Part shown: piece after piece, positions 49,533 through 57,594 of the stretch
How positions within the stretch are numbered: the stretch's first letter is position 1
How the letters are laid out: every line of letters begins with the position of its first letter
NCBI GenBank assembly: GCA_012718915.1
Contig: JAAYBI010000015.1
Location: 60,811-124,810, forward strand
Direction of reading: 5' to 3'
Origin: Clostridiaceae bacterium
Lineage (GTDB): Bacteria; Bacillota; Clostridia; Saccharofermentanales; Saccharofermentanaceae
DNA length: 64,000 bases
The notes under the pieces: generated by a model
The model's input: the letters and a program-made list of their open reading frames with translations, nothing else
The model's database searches: none
Told to the model about the DNA's origin: nothing
Position numbers and translations under genes: made by a program

Positions 49533-50389
49533 TGAATCGCAAAGAGGTTGTTGAGCTTTGTAATCAATATGGTTTGAAGGCCAGAAAATCTCTCGGACAA
49601 AACTTTCTGTGCAATGATGCGGTTGCCGGTAGAATTGTTGATTCTGCCGGCATTCGTTCGCAAGATATCGTTTTAGAGATTGGCCCGGGTATCGGAGCAT
49701 TAACTGAATTTATTTTAGATACCGGAGCAAATGTATTTTCGTCTGAAATTGACGAGAAACTTTTTCCGCTATTGCGTGATCGATTCTCCGATAGATTGAA
49801 CTTCTCTCTCATAGAATCGGACTTTCTTATACTAAAACGAGACGAATGGCTTTCGCCGGGACAAAACATTGATATCATTATTTCAAATCTTCCATATTAT
49901 GTTATGACACCGCTCATCATCAAATGTCTAGAGGACTATTCCGACGCACGAAAAATGGTTTTCATGATTGAGGAAGACGCCTCAAATCGTATATTTGCCG
50001 TCCCGGAAACCAAGTCTTACGGGCCGCTATCGGTATTGACATCTATTTATGGAAGCAAGTCTAAATTATTCGTCGTTGACCAACGTAGCTTTGACCCTCA
50101 ACCTCAAACGCGTTCGTTGGTCATTTCGTTCGACAAAAACGAGGATTTGAAACGCAATATATCGAGTCGATTTGTAATGTTTGTACGGCACTGTTTCGCC
50201 ATGCGTCGCAAAACAATTCATAAGAATCTGATTGCCTCCGGTCTCAATTTTTCTAACGATCTTCTATCAGAAGCATTTCTTCATTCTGGTATTCAAGAAA
50301 GCTCTCGGGCAGAAGCAATGAAACCAACGGATTTTCTTAGTTTATATGATTGTCTTTTCGAAGAGAATGATACAATGAGTTTAGAATGA
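49532..50389 (+). CDS. ksgA: 16S rRNA dimethyladenosine transferase
   Basis: A 285-residue SAM-dependent methyltransferase that dimethylates two adjacent adenines near the 3' end of 16S rRNA. KSLGQNFLCN at the N-terminus, the SAM loop LEIGPGIGALTEF and the catalytic SNLPYYVMTPL are all present. Start and previous stop share a base. Also called rsmA. Confidence 0.96.
   Translation: MNRKEVVELCNQYGLKARKSLGQNFLCNDAVAGRIVDSAGIRSQDIVLEIGPGIGALTEFILDTGANVFSSEIDEKLFPLLRDRFSDRLNFSLIESDFLILKRDEWLSPGQNIDIIISNLPYYVMTPLIIKCLEDYSDARKMVFMIEEDASNRIFAVPETKSYGPLSVLTSIYGSKSKLFVVDQRSFDPQPQTRSLVISFDKNEDLKRNISSRFVMFVRHCFAMRRKTIHKNLIASGLNFSNDLLSEAFLHSGIQESSRAEAMKPTDFLSLYDCLFEENDTMSLE
50368..50376 (+). promoter_or_regulatory. 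Extended -10 promoter for zapA
   Basis: TG-A-TACAAT inside the last codons of ksgA, 38 bases before the zapA ATG. It is the same element as at 526 and 35192. Confidence 0.4.
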
Positions 50390-50413
50390 TTTTTTTCCAA
50401 GGAGGGGGGACTC

Positions 50414-51055
50414 ATGGAATATCATAGCAATACGGGAAGTTTGTTTAAGCAATACTCCGAGTCCGCAAAGAAAAGTAAACCGCAAAAGGCAAAGGATTCG
50501 CCTGAGCCGGATTCGACAAAAGAGATTGTAAACTACCGTCAACGGTACAAGAATAAGCGCATTTCCAAAACAGATTCCGAAAAACCGAAGGTTTTTCATG
50601 TTGATGTTTATATAGCAGGAATGCAACATAAGGTTTCCGTTTCGGATCCCAATCAGGAATCTTATGTGCAAATGATCGCAGATCAGGCGAATCGTATGAT
50701 TGACAGTATTAATAATTCTCATCCGGGATTTCATATGACTAATGTTCTTGTACTAGCTTTAATCAACGCTATCGATGAATGGAATCAGTCAGAACACAAA
50801 CGCTATAATATGACTGATATTCAAGAGCGTTTTCAAAGCGAAATAAATAATCTGAAAGCAGATTATGCCCAAATCCGTGAAATTAACTGGGAATTAAAGA
50901 AGGAAATTCTTCGCTTGAAAGATATTATCGAACATAATTCAAAGCCAAATGACGGCAAGGATGTTCAGAATACAGCAGATCCTCTTCCTCTTGAATCGCT
51001 TATCTTTCGATTTTCCGATGACGATACGAGAGAAGGAGTCACCAATCATGATTAG
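50414..51055 (+). CDS. zapA: ZapA-type cell division protein with long N-terminal extension
   Basis: A 213-residue protein. Residues about 60-150 match ZapA: VDVYIAGMQHKVSVSDPNQE, then MIADQANRMIDSI and the VLALINAIDEW helix. This is followed by a coiled coil (about 140-180). ZapA binds FtsZ and stabilises the division ring. The first 55 residues are a Lys/Ser/Pro-rich extension that makes the protein about twice the usual length. Ribosome site GGAGGGGGG. It overlaps the U32 gene by 8 bases, a neighbour pair also found in other Clostridia. Confidence 0.85.
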   Translation: MEYHSNTGSLFKQYSESAKKSKPQKAKDSPEPDSTKEIVNYRQRYKNKRISKTDSEKPKVFHVDVYIAGMQHKVSVSDPNQESYVQMIADQANRMIDSINNSHPGFHMTNVLVLALINAIDEWNQSEHKRYNMTDIQERFQSEINNLKADYAQIREINWELKKEILRLKDIIEHNSKPNDGKDVQNTADPLPLESLIFRFSDDDTREGVTNHD

Positions 51056-51875
51056 CGAACTTCTGGCGCCCGCCGGCTCTGAGTTGGCATTACATTCGGC
51101 ACTCGATGCCGGTGCGAATGCCATCTATTTTGGAGTTTCTCAATTTAGCGCACGTGCAAAAGCCGATAACTTCACCAAAGATCAACTGGGTATGGTTTCT
51201 GACTATTGTCACGTTCGTGGTGCAAAGGCATATCTTGCGGTTAATACACTCGTATATGATTACGAGATTTCGGATGCAATGGAAACTGTACGACAGGCAT
51301 ATATTGAGGGTATCGATGCAGTTATCATTCAAGATAAAGGTCTTTGCTCTCTCATTCGAAAGACATTTCCGGATTTTCAGATTCATGCAAGTACGCAGAT
51401 GAACGTTCACAATATGGATACGTTGTTGTTAGCTCAGGACATGGGAATTTCCAGATGGGTACTTCCGAGGGAGTTTTCCCGCGAAGATATCGATGTTTCG
51501 GTAAAGTACTCCAAAAAACACAATATGGGTACGGAAGTATTTGTTCACGGTGCGCATTGCGTTAGCTGTTCGGGAATTTGTCTTTTCAGCGCAATGAATA
51601 AAAGCGGGCAAAGAAGTGGCAATCGTGGAGATTGTGCTCAACCTTGCCGCGAGAGATATTCTATTTCTAATCAGACCGGACGAGTGTCTGAAGGGGCTCA
51701 ATTTTCGATTAAAGATCGAAGTCTATACCGCTATTTATATGATTTAGTTGAAATTGGTGTTGATTCGCTTAAAATTGAGGGCCGAATGCGTAGTCCGGAG
51801 TATGTGCGAACGGTTGTATCTATATATCGAAATACTCTTGATCAGATAATTGAGCAGACTCCGGCGAACACATAA
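51048..51875 (+). CDS. Peptidase U32 family, N-terminal half of a split gene
   Basis: A 275-residue protein covering only the first U32 domain: ELLAPAGSELALHSALDAG at the start, then EVFVHGAHCVSCSGIC at about 163-178 and GNRGDCAQPC at 191-200, with five conserved Cys. It stops just after LKIEGRMRSPEYVRTVV, where long U32 proteins continue into a middle and C-terminal domain. That continuation is found at 53281 after an inserted gene. U32 proteins such as RlhA/YdcP and TrhP modify RNA bases. ATG at 51048 has AAGGAG 9 bases upstream. Whether this half works alone is not known. Confidence 0.85.
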   Translation: MISELLAPAGSELALHSALDAGANAIYFGVSQFSARAKADNFTKDQLGMVSDYCHVRGAKAYLAVNTLVYDYEISDAMETVRQAYIEGIDAVIIQDKGLCSLIRKTFPDFQIHASTQMNVHNMDTLLLAQDMGISRWVLPREFSREDIDVSVKYSKKHNMGTEVFVHGAHCVSCSGICLFSAMNKSGQRSGNRGDCAQPCRERYSISNQTGRVSEGAQFSIKDRSLYRYLYDLVEIGVDSLKIEGRMRSPEYVRTVVSIYRNTLDQIIEQTPANT

Positions 51876-51877
51876 TA

Positions 51878-51886
51878 TGATATAAT
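51878..51886 (+). promoter_or_regulatory. Extended -10 promoter for the sulfhydrylase gene
   Basis: TG-A-TATAAT starts 3 bases after the stop of the U32 N-terminal half and 39 bases before the next ATG at 51926. It suggests the inserted gene carries its own promoter. Confidence 0.5.
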
Positions 51887-51925
51887 TCATAAATTCAAGT
51901 AAATAATTTCGATGAGGTATAATAT

Positions 51926-53206
51926 ATGGACAATTATAGTTTGGAAACCAATTGTTTGCATGCAGGATATCATCCGGGCAATGGCGAGCCGCGAGTGTTG
52001 CCGATTACCCAAAGCACTACTTTTAAGTACGATTCCACAGAACAAATGGGTCGGCTTTTTGCGCTTCAAGAAGCCGGGTATTTTTATACTCGTTTGGCCA
52101 ATCCGACTTGTGATGCCGTAGCTGCTAAAATAGCTGCACTAGAAGGTGGAGCGGGCGGTGTCCTAACCGCTTCAGGCCAAGCTGCTATTTTTTTCGCAAT
52201 TATGAATATTTGTGAATCCGGCGATCATTTCATCAGCGCTTCGGCACTCTATGGCGGAACATTCAATCTTTTTTCGGTAACCTTGAAAAAGATGGGTGTA
52301 TCAGTCACATTTATTCCTCCGGATTCGGATGAAGATACAATCAAGGCGGCGGTTAAGCCTAATACAAAGTTAGTATACGGAGAGACTGTTGCCAATCCTG
52401 CGCTTAATATTTTGGATATCGAGACCTTTGCGAAGGCTGCGCATGATTGCGGGTTGCCGCTATTCGTTGACAATACGTTTCCGACGCCGGTCCTGTGCAG
52501 GCCGTTCGAATGGGGTGCTGACATTGTCATTCACTCGACAACAAAATACATGGATGGTCATGCAACAAGTGTTGGAGGTTGTATTGTTGATAGTGGTCGT
52601 TTTGATTGGAACGCCTATCCGGAACGTTTTCGCGGATTAACTCAAGCAGACGATTCTTATCACGGTGTTGTATATACGAGGGATTTCGGCAAAGTAGCAT
52701 TTATTACCAAAGTCACTGCCCAGCTGATGAGAGACCTAGGTTCCTCGCCTGCCCCGATGAACGCATTTCTCCTTAATCTTGGATTAGAGACACTGCATCT
52801 GCGGGTTCCTCGTCATGCCCAAAATGCGCTCGCCGTTGCGATATTTCTCAAAAACCATCCCAAAGTGTCGTGGGTAAAATGTCCGGCTCTTGAAGGGGAT
52901 ACTCAATACGGCTTGTCATGCAAATATTTGCCGAACGGCGTGCCCGGAGTTCTGAGTTTCGGTGTTGTAGGTGGAAGAGAAGCCGCTGTATCTTTTATGG
53001 ATGCACTTCACCTGGCTTCAATTGCGACCCATGTGTGCGATGCGCGTACATGTGTTTTGCACCCTGCCAGTCATACGCATCGTCAGCTGTCTGAAGAGGC
53101 ACTGGAAATCGCGGGGGTTCGATCTGATATGATTCGTTTGTCTGTCGGCATCGAAGGTATTAACGATATTATTTGTGATCTTGATCAAGCGCTCTCATTC
53201 GTCTAA
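51926..53206 (+). CDS. O-acetylhomoserine sulfhydrylase (aminocarboxypropyltransferase)
   Basis: A 426-residue PLP enzyme of the Cys/Met metabolism family. It most resembles MetY-type enzymes that make homocysteine from O-acetylhomoserine and sulfide. PLP Lys is expected in HSTTKYMDGH. ETNCLHAGYHP near the start and NPTCDAVAAKIAALEGG are characteristic, and the length of about 425 is that of MetY rather than the shorter cystathionine synthases. It lies exactly between the two halves of a U32 gene. No other methionine genes are near. No S-box or T-box fits in the 50-base leader. Confidence 0.88.
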   Translation: MDNYSLETNCLHAGYHPGNGEPRVLPITQSTTFKYDSTEQMGRLFALQEAGYFYTRLANPTCDAVAAKIAALEGGAGGVLTASGQAAIFFAIMNICESGDHFISASALYGGTFNLFSVTLKKMGVSVTFIPPDSDEDTIKAAVKPNTKLVYGETVANPALNILDIETFAKAAHDCGLPLFVDNTFPTPVLCRPFEWGADIVIHSTTKYMDGHATSVGGCIVDSGRFDWNAYPERFRGLTQADDSYHGVVYTRDFGKVAFITKVTAQLMRDLGSSPAPMNAFLLNLGLETLHLRVPRHAQNALAVAIFLKNHPKVSWVKCPALEGDTQYGLSCKYLPNGVPGVLSFGVVGGREAAVSFMDALHLASIATHVCDARTCVLHPASHTHRQLSEEALEIAGVRSDMIRLSVGIEGINDIICDLDQALSFV

Positions 53207-53280
53207 TCTTATTTTTTTTTCTATCATTACATTGGTTGTTTATAACAGCTCGATGTTTTTGAGACGAGGGCTACGAATTA

Positions 53281-54885
53281 ATGACTAATTTGGACAACGA
53301 AAATGAATTACTTATTAGTTTCAATCGAGGCGGAGAATTTTCGTCGCATTATTTTGAAGACGACCGCGGGAAAAACCTCCACAGCGGTGATTTTGTCGGT
53401 CATTATGGTATATTTGTCGGCGAAATTGTCGCTGTAACACCTCATAAGGGTTTATTGACAGCAATGCTTTCTCGAGATGATCTTCAAATTCGTGTCGGAG
53501 ATACCGTAGCGGTTCGTGATGGAATTGATGATGTAATTACTTTTCCGGTTGGAAAAATAGACGAATGTTCAAGTCTCAATCCGGTTCAAAATGTGGGTCT
53601 CTATGGTGCGCATCCCGATCAACTAGCGCGGGTTAAGCCTTCTTTTTCGCTATATCTTGTTGCCCGAAAAAAGCTTTTCGAAAAATCGTTGCAATCAAAA
53701 CTACCCGTGAATTTTCGATTTGAGTACCATGAGGGAGATAATGAGATTGAGGTTGATTTGAAATCCATGACAGATAGAGAGTTTTCATTCAGCCAAAAGT
53801 TTGCTGTTGATCCTTCGTATTCAGGAGGCGTATTATCTATCGACCGGATCATAGAACAGCTGAGTAAAAGCGGTGAGACCTCATTTCATGTTACGGGAGT
53901 TGATGTTATAGGTGATTTACCCAATGTTCCCGTATCCTTTCTGAACCATATTCGACGAGTGATGCTGGATTCATTCGCGATTCAATATGCAGCCTCGTTC
54001 AAGCGTTCGTATCCGATGCAAAATGTAGCCTTATTACAAGCTGAACCTATTGATGAATTGAATGTTCCAATCGTTGAAAATCATACGGATAATTTTCGCA
54101 AGTACAAAATTGCACTGGAATATATTAATTTGAAGTCTGTTGATTGCCATATAGCTGAAAGCAACACTAATTCGTTATTATATGTTTTTTCTGTATTTGA
54201 CATACTAAACAATGAGACGTTCGAGCCAATCAGCGACTTTTTCAAAAACCACGCGAGCGAAGTGTTTGCTATTAGACTTAACGCTTCGTCGCGATTCTTG
54301 CAAGATCAGTTTTATCGTTCTGAATTGCTTTCCAAAATCAGCTGTTTTAACGAGCAGTTCCTTGGGTATTTTACTGATGCTCCAACTAACGACGGACAAG
54401 CCTTTATTATCACACATCACGCCAACATTACAAATTTGTCAGCGCTATCGGTCCTGGTCGAAAAGAATCCATCGGCAATTGAACTATCACATGAAATCGA
54501 TGATCACATGTTAGATCAGTTGATTGATCACCATGTTCAATCTTCAGATATCCCTCTGATGTTTCAAGTATACGGGCCGATAGAGTGGATGATGTCGCAC
54601 TATTGTCCGGTCGGGAAAAATGCAAAAAACTGTAAAGCATGTGCACAAGGGGCAAAAACATTCAAAGTATCAAGGAATCGAGATCGCGAATACGACATGG
54701 CACGTCTGGTTTTGCGACCGATTAATTGTACATCAGAGTTATTTGGGTCTCCCAAATACGATCGTTCAGAGATGATTCAATCTTTTATGCGAAAAGGGTT
54801 AAATGTGTTACGATTAATTCGTGTTTTGGATGAAAGTTCTCAACAAGTTGCAAAAATTTTATCAGAAATCGGGGCGGAAGCGTAA
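53281..54885 (+). CDS. Peptidase U32 family, C-terminal half of a split gene
   Basis: A 534-residue protein that starts where long U32 proteins leave their first domain. The opening ELLISFNRGGEFSSHYF and HYGIFVGEIVAV match the DUF3656 middle domain, and a late Cys group (HYCPVGKNAKNCKACAQG) matches the U32 C-terminus. The two halves together give 809 residues, a usual total for long U32 proteins. A weak GAGGG site lies 10 bases before the ATG, so it may be expressed as a separate chain. dut follows after 40 bases. It could be functional as a two-chain enzyme or be decaying. Confidence 0.78.
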   Translation: MTNLDNENELLISFNRGGEFSSHYFEDDRGKNLHSGDFVGHYGIFVGEIVAVTPHKGLLTAMLSRDDLQIRVGDTVAVRDGIDDVITFPVGKIDECSSLNPVQNVGLYGAHPDQLARVKPSFSLYLVARKKLFEKSLQSKLPVNFRFEYHEGDNEIEVDLKSMTDREFSFSQKFAVDPSYSGGVLSIDRIIEQLSKSGETSFHVTGVDVIGDLPNVPVSFLNHIRRVMLDSFAIQYAASFKRSYPMQNVALLQAEPIDELNVPIVENHTDNFRKYKIALEYINLKSVDCHIAESNTNSLLYVFSVFDILNNETFEPISDFFKNHASEVFAIRLNASSRFLQDQFYRSELLSKISCFNEQFLGYFTDAPTNDGQAFIITHHANITNLSALSVLVEKNPSAIELSHEIDDHMLDQLIDHHVQSSDIPLMFQVYGPIEWMMSHYCPVGKNAKNCKACAQGAKTFKVSRNRDREYDMARLVLRPINCTSELFGSPKYDRSEMIQSFMRKGLNVLRLIRVLDESSQQVAKILSEIGAEA

Positions 54886-54925
54886 ATATCATATTATAGT
54901 CGCATTTGCCGGTTTGGAGGACACG

Positions 54926-55426
54926 ATGAATATTCCGATGATACTGACACGACCAGAGGCTCAAATGCCTCAATATGCCCATGAAGACGATGTCGGCATG
55001 GATATATACTCTGCTGAAGATCTTTTTATCCGGCCCGGTGAGACCGTATTGGTGGGCACGGGCTTGAAAACCGCTATTCCTGACGGATATGAAATTCAAA
55101 TCCGTCCGCGAAGCGGACTGTCGTATCACACGATGCTAAGAATTCCGAATAGCCCCGGCACCATTGATCCTGGCTTTCGCGATGAAATAAAAGTTATTCT
55201 TTGCAATACAAGCTCAGGCGCAGACGTCAAAGATGAACAAGTGGTCTATGATTTATCTGTGAAAGGCTCGCCTAAGGGGACTTATCATGTACGTGTCGGC
55301 GATCGAATTGCTCAAATGGTTATCGCAAAAGTTGAAAAAGCAAACTTCACGATATGCGATTCTCTTGAAGGCATAGGTTGCAATCGTAACGGAGGGTTTG
55401 GATCTACCGGAGTTAAGGATATGTAA
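54926..55426 (+). CDS. dut: dUTP diphosphatase
   Basis: A 166-residue trimeric dUTPase that turns dUTP into dUMP and keeps uracil out of DNA. The five family motifs are seen: DVGMDIYSA, RPRSGLSY, GTIDPGFRDEI, GDRIAQMVI and RNGGFGSTG. The ATG at 54926 has TGGAGG upstream; an earlier ATG at 54821 lies inside the U32 half gene. Length is slightly above the usual 145-150 because of an insertion before the fourth motif (about residues 98-120). Confidence 0.95.
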   Translation: MNIPMILTRPEAQMPQYAHEDDVGMDIYSAEDLFIRPGETVLVGTGLKTAIPDGYEIQIRPRSGLSYHTMLRIPNSPGTIDPGFRDEIKVILCNTSSGADVKDEQVVYDLSVKGSPKGTYHVRVGDRIAQMVIAKVEKANFTICDSLEGIGCNRNGGFGSTGVKDM

Positions 55427-55483
55427 ATTCTCAAAACGCTGGAATGGTCGTGCTTTTGGTGGTAAAATGTCCTAAGATATCCC

Positions 55484-55519
55484 GATGCAAGAATACATAA
55501 GCACTTGCGTCGTTTTTTT
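55484..55519 (+). terminator. Terminator hairpin in front of corA, possible attenuator
   Basis: GATGCAAG pairs with CTTGCGTC (one G-T pair), with a 12-base loop, followed by GTTTTTTT. Only 37 bases remain before the corA ATG, with no promoter visible in that gap. It either ends dut transcripts or acts as a conditional stop in the corA leader. Confidence 0.65.
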
Positions 55520-55556
55520 GAGTGATTTTTTCGTATTTTGGAAAGGAGGTGCAACT

Positions 55557-56534
55557 ATGATTGATATATACGTCACTAAGCATCTATCTAGTTTGAAAGA
55601 GAAGGCGGCCAATCGAATAGAACGTATTGATGAAATTCGCGATGATTGTTGGATTAATATGTTTGCACCGACAGAAGACGAGATTGCTTTGGTCGAAAAG
55701 ATGACTGCTGTTCCGCAGGAATTCTTGCGTTATCCTTTGGACGAAGAGGAGCGGCCTAGAATTGACGTCGATGAAGACACCGGAGATGTTCTGTTAATCA
55801 TCGATATCCCCTGTACGCGGCAAGAAGAGAACTCTGTTCACTATGAGACTTCACCACTGGGCATTATCATCACCAAGAAGCATCTATTGACCGTTTCTGT
55901 GCGCGATACGTCGGTCTTAGATCCATTCATTGAGAATAGAGTGCGCGATTTTATAGTAAATTTCCGCACGAGATTTGCAATTCAAATACTTCTTTCCGTT
56001 GCAAAGGATTATTTGAAGTTGTTACGTTATATGGATAAGACTCTTGAAACTTCTGAAAGAGCTTTAGCGAAGTCAATCAGCAACAAGGATCTTTATAAGT
56101 TGCTCGAACTGGGTAAATCACTCGTTTATTTCTCGACCTCTCTGAAGTCCAACGAAGCGGTTCTCGAGAAGCTTATGCGTGGTCGGGTAGTTAAGCAGTA
56201 TGAAGATGACGAAAGTCTTCTTGAAGATGTCATCATTGAGTATAAACAAGCTCGTGAAATGGCCGAGATATACGCTTCTATTGTTAACGGAACCATGGAT
56301 GCATACGCATCTATTATCAATAACAATATGAATTTAATAATGAAGATTATGGCTGCAGCAACAATTGTATTGTCTGTTCCGACAGTCATAAGCAGTTTTT
56401 TCGGACAGAACGTACCAATGCCATGGGATGCCGATTTTTCAGCTAATCCTTTGCCATTTATCGTAGTTCTGGTTGCCAGCGTAATAAGCATCATTTCTGC
56501 TGTATATATTCTCAAAAAGAAGCAGATGCTTTAG
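55557..56534 (+). CDS. CorA-family metal ion transporter with GQN motif
   Basis: A 325-residue transporter with a large cytoplasmic N-terminal funnel and two C-terminal helices (about 267-288 and 296-318), as in CorA magnesium channels. The conserved GMN signature after the first helix reads GQN here (FFGQNVPMP). ATG at 55557 has AAAGGAGGT 6 bases upstream; an earlier ATG at 55485 lies in the hairpin. GMN variants occur in CorA relatives with altered ion choice, so magnesium is likely but not certain. The hydrolase-like gene follows after 11 bases. Confidence 0.87.
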   Translation: MIDIYVTKHLSSLKEKAANRIERIDEIRDDCWINMFAPTEDEIALVEKMTAVPQEFLRYPLDEEERPRIDVDEDTGDVLLIIDIPCTRQEENSVHYETSPLGIIITKKHLLTVSVRDTSVLDPFIENRVRDFIVNFRTRFAIQILLSVAKDYLKLLRYMDKTLETSERALAKSISNKDLYKLLELGKSLVYFSTSLKSNEAVLEKLMRGRVVKQYEDDESLLEDVIIEYKQAREMAEIYASIVNGTMDAYASIINNNMNLIMKIMAAATIVLSVPTVISSFFGQNVPMPWDADFSANPLPFIVVLVASVISIISAVYILKKKQML

Positions 56535-56545
56535 TGAGGTCATAA

Positions 56546-57556
56546 ATGGGTAGAGGGCTTACCAGACATCAGGGCACACGAATTCCGGTTCAAAAGATCA
56601 TTGTCCGCTCTGCATTGTTGTTCAGTGTACTTGCGGTTATGGTAGCCTTCATAATCATTATTACGGCAAACACAGCCAATAAATTGATGAGTACCAAAAG
56701 TATCACTAACATATCTATTCCTTCAAATATTCTGCCCCCTTACTTGCCTACGAGTTTTACCTCATTTGACAATCAGACAAATCTTTCTGCATGGTTTTTT
56801 AAGGTTAGCCAACCCAAAAGCACAATAATTCTCGTCCACGATACGGGCTCAAATCGTCTTCAATTCGACGTTGAAACGGTCGATATGATAGAAGATTTTA
56901 TGAGCAAAGGATACAACGTATTCCTATTTGACCAGAGGAATTCCGGAGAGTCATCCGGAAATACAAGCGCATATGGGTATATGGAATGGAGGGATGTTAT
57001 CGGCGCAATCGACCACGTTCGGAAGATATCAGTCACTCAAGATGTTATTCTTTATGGCGTCGGAACCGGTTGTTCATCATCCATGCTGGCAATTCATTAC
57101 CTGCCGACGCCCACGGATGATCTTTCTCTGTACCCTGAAAAAATTAGAGATCTTGAGTTTGACAGAACTTATATTGCAGGACTTATTCTCGATTCTCCGG
57201 CGAAATATTCTGATGACTACCTGAGACCGATTGTTGAACAAGAATTCAGATTTGGATTTCTGACGAAATATTTCGTTCCATATGCCATTAGAATTTCTTC
57301 TGGGGAATCCGAAAACGTTAATCTTGCCTCGCAAATATCCAGACTCTCTATGCCGGTTTGTATTTTGTATGGTGAGAAGGATACTTTTATTGGAAAAGAA
57401 GTAATTGATCAAATGGTAGCTGAACGAGAGAGACTACATCCAAACACAACCATCAAGCAAAGCTTTGAAGGAGCCGGCTACATAGAATCATATGAGACCA
57501 ACTCCGCTTTGTATCTCGAAGTTATCAACAACTATTTGGGAACTTTTTTTAGTTAG
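56546..57556 (+). CDS. Membrane-anchored alpha/beta hydrolase fold, catalytic residues lost
   Basis: A 336-residue protein with one N-terminal helix (about 18-41) and an extracellular alpha/beta hydrolase domain. The fold is clear from LVHDTGSNR, FDQRNSGESSG, ILYGVGTGC and LILDSPA. The nucleophile elbow should read GxSxG but reads GVGTG (Gly173). The catalytic His position near the end, usually GAGH, reads GAGY (Tyr312). Asp279 is kept. So it is probably a binding protein rather than a classical esterase. The upstream gene is corA-like and tsaD follows after 38 bases. Confidence 0.8.
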   Translation: MGRGLTRHQGTRIPVQKIIVRSALLFSVLAVMVAFIIIITANTANKLMSTKSITNISIPSNILPPYLPTSFTSFDNQTNLSAWFFKVSQPKSTIILVHDTGSNRLQFDVETVDMIEDFMSKGYNVFLFDQRNSGESSGNTSAYGYMEWRDVIGAIDHVRKISVTQDVILYGVGTGCSSSMLAIHYLPTPTDDLSLYPEKIRDLEFDRTYIAGLILDSPAKYSDDYLRPIVEQEFRFGFLTKYFVPYAIRISSGESENVNLASQISRLSMPVCILYGEKDTFIGKEVIDQMVAERERLHPNTTIKQSFEGAGYIESYETNSALYLEVINNYLGTFFS

Positions 57557-57594
57557 TATAATTTGTATGAAGTGTCGTAAATAAGGAGATTGTT

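Noticed and set aside
51876..51925. S-box, T-box or other riboswitch ahead of the sulfhydrylase gene
   Set aside because: Only about 50 bases separate the neighbouring coding regions, too short for any known methionine-related riboswitch.
55485..55556. N-terminal extension of the CorA-like protein from the ATG at 55485
   Set aside because: It starts inside the terminator hairpin without a ribosome site and adds a sequence unlike CorA. The ATG at 55557 has AAAGGAGGT at ideal spacing.
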